The notes below the pieces were generated by a model, which worked only from the letters and a program-made list of their open reading frames with translations, made no database searches and was not told the origin of the DNA. A program made the translations under genes and the position numbers. From the NCBI RefSeq assembly GCF_001436395.1, contig NZ_AZGJ01000010.1, forward strand, positions 1 through 33,552: a stretch of 33,552 nt of DNA, given 5' to 3'. Of the stretch, positions 24,963 through 31,835 are shown piece by piece (the first letter of the stretch is position 1; the number at the start of each line of letters is the position of its first letter). Source of the stretch: Secundilactobacillus malefermentans DSM 5705 = KCTC 3548 (GTDB lineage: Bacteria; Bacillota; Bacilli; Lactobacillales; Lactobacillaceae).

Positions 24963-25979
24963 GTTATGTCGCTAAAGCGACCAGTCGGACTGGGACCTAC
25001 TCGTTTTCAATGTCTATTTTGCTGTCGCAAAATCTGATTCTCATACGGAGAACCATCCAAACTGCCATACTTCAACTTAGCGACTTTTGCTTTAGTTGAA
25101 TGGACAACGCCCGGAACATCAGAGATTCTCGGAACGAGAATATTCCTTAGAGTGAAGTAGTTATGTCGCTAGAACGACTAGTCGGACTGGGACCTATTCG
25201 CTTTCAATGTCTATTTTGCTGTCGCAAAATCTGATTCTCATACGGAGAACCATCCGAACTGCCATGCTTCAACTTAGCGACTTTTGCTTTAGTTGAATGG
25301 ACAACGCCCGGAACATCAGAGATTCTCGGAACGAGAATATTCCTTAGAGTGAAGTAGTTATGTCGCTAGAACGACTAGTCGGACTGGGACCTATTCGCTT
25401 TCAATGTCTATTTTGCTGTCGCAAAATCTGATTCTCATACGGAGAACCATCCGAACTGCCATGCTTCAACTTAGCGACTTTTGCTTTAGTTGAATGGACA
25501 ACGCCCGGAACATCAGAGATTCTCGGAACGAGAATATTCCTTAGAGTGAAGTAGTTATGTCGCTAGAACGACTAGTCGGACTGGGACCTATTCGCTTTCA
25601 ATGTCTATTTTGCTGTCGCAAAATCTGATTCTCATACGGAGAACCATCCGAACTGCCATGCTTCAACTTAGCGACTTTTGCTTTAGTTGAATGGACAACG
25701 CCCGGAACATCAGAGATTCTCGGAACGAGAATATTCCTTAGCGTGAAGTAGTTATGTCGCTAAAGCGACCAGTCGGACTGGGACCTATTCGCTTTCAATG
25801 TCTATTTTGCTGACGCAAAATCTAATTCTCATACGGAGAACCATCCGAACTGCCATGCTTCAGCTTAGCGACTTTTGCTTTAGTTGAATGGACAACGCCC
25901 GAAACATCAGAGATTCTCGGAACGAGAATCTTCCTTGAAGTGAAGTAGTTATGTCGCTAAAGCGACCAGTCGGACTGGT
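24963..25979. repeat. 197-bp tandem repeat, five copies plus 32 bp
   Basis: GTTATGTCGCT begins units at 24963, 25160, 25357, 25554 and 25751, always 197 bp apart; a partial unit (25948-25979) ends right at the permease stop codon. Copies 2-4 are nearly identical; copies 1 and 5 carry a few changes. Each unit has several small hairpins: GTCGCT/AGCGAC, TTTTGC/GCAAAA, TTCTC/GAGAA and ATTCTCG/CGAGAAT. The array occupies the gap between permease and ATPase genes of one operon. Confidence 0.95.
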
Positions 25980-27428
25980 TTATTCGCTCGTCAATATTTT
26001 CTTTGGCTTCAATCTCAAAATTCCTATCGAAGCAACACACACTGCCAACGCGATAATGACAAATCCTAAACCACCCAACTTCATAATTGATGAAGGCGTA
26101 ATCGTCGTCTTCAAACTCTTCAGTTGACTCGCTTTAGACGTTGAAGTTGTTCCTTGGCTCATTCCTGGACGACCCATTTTGGCGCCGCCACCAGTGCCAC
26201 CAGGTGCCTGTCCTTGACCACCACCGCCTGGTCCACCTGTTGAGGTGCCCGTGCTCGTTGACGTTGTGAGAGAGGAATTTTGCTGTGCCAGAAGTTGGTT
26301 ACCAACCTTATTACCCACGATATTTCCAAATAAGCTGGCCACTACTAATGACGCAATCATGATGATGAACAACTCTGAAAATAGTTGTGCCACAATCTTT
26401 GATTTAGATTCACCTAACGAAACCAGAATTCCAATTTCACGGCGACGAGAACGAACTGACAGGATGATAATCAGTGCAAGAATAATTGTTCCTGCAGCAG
26501 CAACCAACCAGACAATTTTAGAGGCAAACGCTTTGACGTTCTTCATTGGCTGAAGCAATGATTGATAAGTTGAATCATCAGATGTTACTGAGAAATCTGA
26601 ATCACTAATGATTGACTTGATTTGTTTGATTGTTGCCTTTGATTTCTTCGAATTAGATAACGTATAAGTTACAGTGCTTGCCTTGTTTTCCTTGCCGTTG
26701 ATGCTGGCCGGTAACGTATAGCTGGTGTAAATCGTATTGCTTGGATCGCTACCCGGCATACTGCTACTTGAACTCGTTTTATAGATTCCGACAACCTTCA
26801 TGGTGACATATTTCTTGGAGGTCGTCTTAATTTTGATGGTACTGCCCACTTTTAAAGCGTCTTGCTTAGCTAATTGCTTTTCAATGACGACATTCTTGGT
26901 GCCGGCATCGCTAGCTGTGATATTTCGGCCAGATACTAGTTTAGAAGTCTTAGACGTGAAATCCGAAGCCAGTTTAGTGCTCGTAACCCCACTTAGCGTT
27001 GTGTCGTCGGAAGAGGTACTGCTAGTGCCGCCTGGTCCACCCTTCATTGCTCCCGAAGAACCAGTTGTGGTTTCTATCGGATCAAACGAGTTAGCGGTAA
27101 CTAAGGCAGTCGTTTGAATATTGTAACTGGCGACCGTACTTAATTGTCCGGCCTTTTTCGCCTTTGCATTTGAAACCGTTGGCGTTGTGATCTTAGTGGA
27201 ACTAGAGCTCCCTGGTTTCATATTTTTGAACATTTTATTTCGGTTCGCTGAAACGGTGATTGTCGTTCCTGCTGATTTTGTTGCACTCTCTGTGGCGCTG
27301 ACTGCGGCACTTTGAATGATGATACCTAAAAGAATGAAAATTAAAATGGCTGTCATTATCAGAAAGAGGAGGAAGCTTTGTCCCTTTTTGTGAATGAGAT
27401 ATTGCTGTGCCCGTTTTAAAAAGTTCAA
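25980..27428 (-). CDS. ABC transporter permease (FtsX/MacB-like)
   Basis: 482 residues. One N-terminal membrane helix (SFLLFLIMTAILIFILLGIII), a long extracytoplasmic MacB-type domain (residues about 45-300), then three C-terminal helices (about 305-330, 350-380 and 450-470). The cytosolic-facing RSRRREIGILVSLGESKSKI loop is typical of FtsX-like permeases and contacts the ATPase. Two Gly/Pro/Ser-rich inserts are odd: MKGGPGGTSSTSSDD near residue 130 and a GGPGGGGQGQAPGGTGGG stretch between the last two helices. TTG at 27428 follows AAGGAGATG. The promoter region carries CiaR-like boxes (27461-27497). Probable role: export or sensing of an envelope-active compound. Confidence 0.9.
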   Translation of the reverse strand: MNFLKRAQQYLIHKKGQSFLLFLIMTAILIFILLGIIIQSAAVSATESATKSAGTTITVSANRNKMFKNMKPGSSSSTKITTPTVSNAKAKKAGQLSTVASYNIQTTALVTANSFDPIETTTGSSGAMKGGPGGTSSTSSDDTTLSGVTSTKLASDFTSKTSKLVSGRNITASDAGTKNVVIEKQLAKQDALKVGSTIKIKTTSKKYVTMKVVGIYKTSSSSSMPGSDPSNTIYTSYTLPASINGKENKASTVTYTLSNSKKSKATIKQIKSIISDSDFSVTSDDSTYQSLLQPMKNVKAFASKIVWLVAAAGTIILALIIILSVRSRRREIGILVSLGESKSKIVAQLFSELFIIMIASLVVASLFGNIVGNKVGNQLLAQQNSSLTTSTSTGTSTGGPGGGGQGQAPGGTGGGAKMGRPGMSQGTTSTSKASQLKSLKTTITPSSIMKLGGLGFVIIALAVCVASIGILRLKPKKILTSE

Positions 27429-27460
27429 TGTCCCATCTCCTTAGCTTTAATGTTATTGAG

Positions 27461-27497
27461 TCTATAGGCGTGAGGTTAAATGAAGTTTAAAGCAGGA
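27461..27497 (-). promoter_or_regulatory. CiaR-like direct repeat and -10 upstream of the ABC-two-component operon
   Basis: Leftward, TTTAAA-CTTCA-TTTAAC (27475-27491) is a 6-5-6 direct repeat with 11-bp period, followed after eight bases by TATAGA (27461-27466). It shares the exact 10-mer TTAAATGAAG (plus strand, 27476-27485) with the array at 13221-13230. It is the probable binding site of the operon's own response regulator. Confidence 0.6.
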
Positions 27498-27541
27498 AGT
27501 GCTTTACCAATCGTTAAGTTATTGAGGATTATAAAGAAAAC

Positions 27542-27573
27542 AAAAAAACGCTCATCCCAATTAGATGAACGTT
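27542..27573 (-). terminator. terminator of the GT-CotH operon
   Basis: Leftward, AACGTTCATC pairs with GATGAGCGTT (one wobble) around TAATTGG, followed by a run of T. Confidence 0.88.
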
Positions 27574-27580
27574 CCCATTC

Positions 27581-29296
27581 CTATTTCGTTAACTGATCCA
27601 CCCATGCATCACATTCTGCCAAATGTTTGGGCAAATAATCCTTTAAATAATCAAGCGTAAACCAATTTGCAGGCGACTCCCACAATGCTTGATCCAGCTT
27701 GACTGATTGCTTAATCTGGCCTGCTTGTGCTTCGGCATCTGCCATAATTAAATCGGACTGCAGCACCGTTTGGCGCAAGGCTTGCCACTGTTGCTGAATC
27801 TCAGTTGCAAACGTCCGCTTCATTTTCTCCCAAAGGGGACTCGTTTGATCATCAACCGTTTTTTGATGATTTTTACTTTCAGGATTGACCTTGTGGCCAG
27901 CCCTTCCCACCATGAAAATAGCGTCTAAATCCAGAATCGTAAACAGCCACTTTTGCCCGTCATACGTGTACATCACGTTATTGTGCGTCATATTATCGTA
28001 TGCATCGGTTGCAATCACGAACAGAAAATAATTAATCACGTTGATTGGGTCAAAATAGTCGTTGGCCTTCGCGTAAAATTCCGCATCACTTGCCTCATGA
28101 ATGAAGCTGGTTAACCGATAAATCGACTCTCGCACCACTTTATTGCCAGCTGATTGATGGCTCATAATGTCAAAATCACTGCCATCCAAATGAGGGTGCG
28201 ATTCAGAAAATACTAAACCTGGCTTATCTGTGTGGCCTTGGCGCCCCATAATCATTATTTCGGACGATGAGCGAGAATCAATTTCTAACGAGTCGGCATC
28301 CAAATAGGTCATTAAATTGTAGATTCCGGTCGTTTCACCGTTCATGCTTAAATTAACTGGATAGCCGGCTGTAGTTCCCAAAAAATCAGTATCCCGCACC
28401 GTATTGACGTAAGCATCATCTGTTTTTAAAATGGCCCGCCATAAATTTAAAGCGGTTTGCGTCCTCACGTGAGTCGGATCCATGTAGTCAGACCTCAAAG
28501 AAAATTTGGACCTTGCTTGTTGCCAATCAAATAGCTTCAGCTTCACAGGTTCTCGAGTTGTCGCATCCTTAAATAGTTGAATTTCATAATTATGGCGCGC
28601 CCAACTTGCACTCGAAGCTCCCTGAACGGTGATTCGCCCCCAAGCTGTTACGGGGGTCTGATTGAGGAGATGAATTGTCACTGGGGCAACTGCCGTCCGC
28701 CCCTTTGCGAGCTTAAAAACATCTCCAGTAATATTAATAAGCGGCAAAACAGTGCCAGCATTCGTTATAAATTCCTTATTAATCCAAATTGTTCTGCGAT
28801 TATCAATCACATGGACAAATGTGCCAGCTGAACTCGTCGCTTCTTCAAAGACTTGGACAACATTTTCCTTAAAGTAATTTTTCCGAATCGACCGGCGCTT
28901 AACGTGCGCTGTGGGTGTGCTGTACGGCAAGTTTTCGTAGATGGGCAAATGTTCCGTGAAAGTCAATTGGGCCAAGTATGGCGTTTTCGAAAAAGTATAT
29001 GTCCTGGTGGGCACCTCTAACGCATCCTTCGCAATCCAGTAAGCTTCATCCCGAATTGTGACGTGACACCAAATTGAGCCAATGTTGAGCAACATTTCCT
29101 CAAAAACGGCCACCGTTTCGCCATGAAACCGGCCGAGGTCGCCACCCGATTTAATCGTCTCACCTGCTCGAACGGGCCAGGGATTTCCGGCATACATCCC
29201 ATCCTTCCGATTATTTTGGTTAATAACGCCATCATAAGCTACCTTCTTAAAATTGACGACGTATGATTGATATTCAGATTTCGATTCTTTCGTCAT
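27581..29296 (-). CDS. CotH-family protein kinase with N-terminal SH3/GW-like repeats
   Basis: About 571 residues. The C-terminal part (about 190-570) is a CotH kinase domain: KLKLFDWQQARSKFSLRSDYMD with the nucleotide-binding Lys and Arg, RTQTALNLW, NGETTGIYNLM, then DAYDNMTHNN (catalytic Asp/Asn) and WLFTILDLDAIF (metal-binding Asp). CotH proteins are atypical kinases that phosphorylate Ser in secreted or coat proteins. The N-terminal 180 residues look like two GW/SH3b-like modules (IWCHVTIRDEAYWIAKDALEV, FVHVIDNRRTIWINKEFI). No signal peptide is seen, so action in the cytosol before export is likely. ATG at 29296 follows GGAGCGG. Third gene of an operon with two GT genes; the adhesin at 31836-33552 is the likely substrate. 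Confidence 0.85.
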   Translation of the reverse strand: MTKESKSEYQSYVVNFKKVAYDGVINQNNRKDGMYAGNPWPVRAGETIKSGGDLGRFHGETVAVFEEMLLNIGSIWCHVTIRDEAYWIAKDALEVPTRTYTFSKTPYLAQLTFTEHLPIYENLPYSTPTAHVKRRSIRKNYFKENVVQVFEEATSSAGTFVHVIDNRRTIWINKEFITNAGTVLPLINITGDVFKLAKGRTAVAPVTIHLLNQTPVTAWGRITVQGASSASWARHNYEIQLFKDATTREPVKLKLFDWQQARSKFSLRSDYMDPTHVRTQTALNLWRAILKTDDAYVNTVRDTDFLGTTAGYPVNLSMNGETTGIYNLMTYLDADSLEIDSRSSSEIMIMGRQGHTDKPGLVFSESHPHLDGSDFDIMSHQSAGNKVVRESIYRLTSFIHEASDAEFYAKANDYFDPINVINYFLFVIATDAYDNMTHNNVMYTYDGQKWLFTILDLDAIFMVGRAGHKVNPESKNHQKTVDDQTSPLWEKMKRTFATEIQQQWQALRQTVLQSDLIMADAEAQAGQIKQSVKLDQALWESPANWFTLDYLKDYLPKHLAECDAWVDQLTK

Positions 29297-29311
29297 GCTG
29301 ATCCGCTCCAA

Positions 29312-30184
29312 TTATTTTTTCGCCAAACTCGCCAATAACGTTGTCCAAGCTTCAGTTCCATCCGTTTGATAATCGTTACCACGTACCACTTGAACGCCTG
29401 CTTTTTCAGCCATTTGCGCCTGATTATCATTTCTAACAAGCAACGCATCGTAGGCGGCTAACTTTTTCGGAATTTCGTTATAAATGGTCCCCACTTTTAG
29501 AATAGTTTGGGGTAATTTTGCCAGCAACTCATCGTAGTCCGTTCTTTCAGTGACAACGATATCGCCAGGCTTTAGGCGCTGCTCTAAAAATTCCAATTCT
29601 AAGTCTTGCCTGCTATAAAATCGCGCATGCTGACCAGCCTTACTAAAAGTTGCGTAGTGCTTTTGATCAAACGTCGCCGTTAAGGCCGTCTTGTCTGCCT
29701 GATCAAAATAAGTTTGCGCTGCCGTGACGCCATCCCGTTGATAGGCTGTCATCGCCAACCGGCCTAAGTCATTGAAATAGTCCAATTGAATTTGATTCCC
29801 TAACCGGTCAAAGTACCGAACTTGTTCCACTTTTCCCCGTTTATCAGTTTGCGCTTCGGCAACGGTTAGGTCACCATCCTGAAATTGATAGTCTCGACTC
29901 TCAGGGTGCATTCTAAAGTAGCCATCCAAATCATGAAAATCATTCACCGATAGTGGACTAGCTGTCGGTTGTTCAAAGCCTTGCAGTTCATCAAATAGCG
30001 ATTTAATTTGACCCTTTTGAGCAACGATTGTCCCAGCGGTTTTACGCCAATTTGGTGAAAAATGCATGAGTAAGAGGGTCGTATCAACGCCCATTTCACT
30101 GAACATTTTGAGACGCTTAAGACTCGTCTTTTCAATAATCGTGTTTTTAGCATTCAAAGTTCCATTGATGAGATATAGCATCAT
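29312..30184 (-). CDS. half-size glycosyltransferase-like protein (GtfB-like partner)
   Basis: 290 residues. It resembles the N-terminal half of the GtfA/GtfB/SdgB-type GT-B enzymes: a first Rossmann part (LYLINGTLNAKNTIIEKTSLKR), then the beta-meander insert (VEQVRYFDRLGNQIQLDYFNDLG), and a partial second Rossmann part ending in KLAAYDALLVRNDNQ. The nucleotide-sugar binding C-terminal domain with the E-x7-E motif is absent, and full-length relatives are about 450-500 residues. It is thus unlikely to be a transferase by itself and may be a chaperone or acceptor-binding subunit for the upstream GT, as GtfB is for GtfA. Its ATG overlaps the stop of that gene (ATGA), so both are made together. 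Confidence 0.75.
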   Translation of the reverse strand: MMLYLINGTLNAKNTIIEKTSLKRLKMFSEMGVDTTLLLMHFSPNWRKTAGTIVAQKGQIKSLFDELQGFEQPTASPLSVNDFHDLDGYFRMHPESRDYQFQDGDLTVAEAQTDKRGKVEQVRYFDRLGNQIQLDYFNDLGRLAMTAYQRDGVTAAQTYFDQADKTALTATFDQKHYATFSKAGQHARFYSRQDLELEFLEQRLKPGDIVVTERTDYDELLAKLPQTILKVGTIYNEIPKKLAAYDALLVRNDNQAQMAEKAGVQVVRGNDYQTDGTEAWTTLLASLAKK

Positions 30185-31683
30185 TGTTGACCGCCTTTCT
30201 CGTAAAATTCTGCCGCCCGATCACTAATTTGTTGCCACTGCGCAAAGACTTCTTTTTGACTAAACCGCAGCGCAGATTCGTAGGCGTGATTGCTATATTC
30301 TTGCCACTTTTTCTTGTCCTGCAGCAAATCAATCCCGGTACTGGCCGCGATTCCACGATCGCCCATCGCAACAATATTGCCATTTTCGCCAGGAATAATG
30401 AATTCGCGCGGTGCGTATTTGAAATCATAAGCAATCACTGGAACGCCGTGTGATAGGGCTTCATTAATGACCAGCATCACGCCTTCGTACTCACTAGTTA
30501 CAATCATCAGTTGCGCTTCGTCGTACACCTTGGAAATATCTAGTGCGAAATCGTGAAATTGGATTTCCTTTTCTAGCTTCAACTCTTTAATTTGCTGCTT
30601 CAATTTATCAAAGTAGTCATCATCAGAAACCAAGCCCCAAATATCAAACGTGGCATCCGGAATCTCCGCGTGAATTTTGTTAAAAATATGAATCTGTTCT
30701 TCAATCCGCTTTTCAGGTGAAATTCGCGAAATTGAGATCATTTTATAGGGTTGGCGATCCTTTAGCTTATTCTTTGTAACAGTTTCAGGATCCCACGAAG
30801 CACCAGAAATTTTCACCACTTTATCATCTGGAAACTGGAGGCGACAGTCAGCAGCTTGCTGGTCCGTTTGCGCAATCATGCAGTCCCACTGATTCAAATT
30901 TAGTAGGGGTTGGCGATAGTTAAAGTTATAGTCCTTTGATGTGGGATTTTTTAGGAGGTTGGTCGCGTGAATATTGTGCAAGAAGAGGGCCTTATAAATT
31001 GGCGTCTTAGTATTTTCCATTGCCCAGGAAACGTCTAATGCTCGGTCAGTGATGAAGGCCGATTGCGGAAAAGCTTCGGCCAATTGGCTAAGAAAATAAG
31101 CTTGTAACTCATTCTTCCCAGTCAAGATCGTTTTTCGCTGGCCATCATCGATGATAACCGACGTTTTACTGACCTTTTCATCCTTGAGTTGCCAACGCTG
31201 TGTGATGCGCTTGTTGCCCGCCAAATCAAAATAAATATCAACTAGGCGGCGCTGATTAACATCAAAAATAATGGTTGATGATAAAAATCCGCGAACATCA
31301 TACTTGTCCTCCGACGTGTATTTTTCATCAGGACCGTAGTGCAAAACGCGCTTTACGTTTCCGTTTGAGAACGTGTCGATAAATAAGGTGAGCTTTCCCT
31401 TAAGGTAGTATCGTTTATTCTTTTCTGTCACTGATGATAACGGTAATTTGGCCATTTTTAATATGTCTGTCGGTTGAATTTGCTGTTGTTCAACTTCACG
31501 AATATCGCACAAATAATCATACAAGTTAAAATATTCATCGGCGTGCACGCCGTGAGCTGCCATTCTAACGCTAGTTTCAGGATCATACAGCATTGTTAAA
31601 ATTTTAGCTGGCTTACCAAATTTTCGAAATAAGACTAGCCGTTTAATTTGCGCATTTTCGATTCCTGACACTTTAATTTTCAT
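30181..31683 (-). CDS. GT4 glycosyltransferase, GtfA/SdgB/TarM-like
   Basis: About 500 residues, the length of GtfA and SdgB. The first half contains the beta-sheet insert (DUF1975-like; RVLHYGPDEKYTSEDKYDVRG, ITQRWQLKD). The second half is a GT4 catalytic domain: ALFLHNIHATN, then ISISRISPEKRIEEQI with the Arg/Lys that bind the donor phosphate, and EYEGVMLVINEALSHGVPVIAYD, the E-x7-E motif. Such enzymes attach GlcNAc or other sugars to Ser/Thr of surface adhesins in the cytosol, or to teichoic acid. ATG at 31683 follows TAGGGA. Gene order adhesin-GT-GT-like-CotH favours the adhesin as acceptor; teichoic-acid glycosylation (TarM-like) is the main alternative. Confidence 0.87.
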   Translation of the reverse strand: MKIKVSGIENAQIKRLVLFRKFGKPAKILTMLYDPETSVRMAAHGVHADEYFNLYDYLCDIREVEQQQIQPTDILKMAKLPLSSVTEKNKRYYLKGKLTLFIDTFSNGNVKRVLHYGPDEKYTSEDKYDVRGFLSSTIIFDVNQRRLVDIYFDLAGNKRITQRWQLKDEKVSKTSVIIDDGQRKTILTGKNELQAYFLSQLAEAFPQSAFITDRALDVSWAMENTKTPIYKALFLHNIHATNLLKNPTSKDYNFNYRQPLLNLNQWDCMIAQTDQQAADCRLQFPDDKVVKISGASWDPETVTKNKLKDRQPYKMISISRISPEKRIEEQIHIFNKIHAEIPDATFDIWGLVSDDDYFDKLKQQIKELKLEKEIQFHDFALDISKVYDEAQLMIVTSEYEGVMLVINEALSHGVPVIAYDFKYAPREFIIPGENGNIVAMGDRGIAASTGIDLLQDKKKWQEYSNHAYESALRFSQKEVFAQWQQISDRAAEFYEKGGQQ

Positions 31684-31773
31684 CGTTTTCCCTACAAAGA
31701 AAAACATCGTGACATCCCCCGTTAATTATGAATTTTGGTTATCTTAATTTTACTATAAAACCATTTATGTAAA

Positions 31774-31805
31774 GAAGCCACCCGACCTTAAAATCGAGTG
31801 GCTCC
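31774..31805 (-). terminator. adhesin gene terminator
   Basis: Leftward, AGCCACTCGA pairs with TCGGGTGGCT (one wobble), followed by TCTTT. The T-run is poor, so some read-through into the GT-CotH operon is possible. A TATAGT box at 31751-31756 is a weak separate promoter candidate. Confidence 0.7.
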
Positions 31806-31835
31806 TTTTTAGCGTCATTTCAAATTAGCTTTTCG

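Noticed and set aside
23701-25979. CRISPR array
   Set aside because: Repeats are 115 and 197 bp in direct tandem with no variable spacers, and no cas genes are present.
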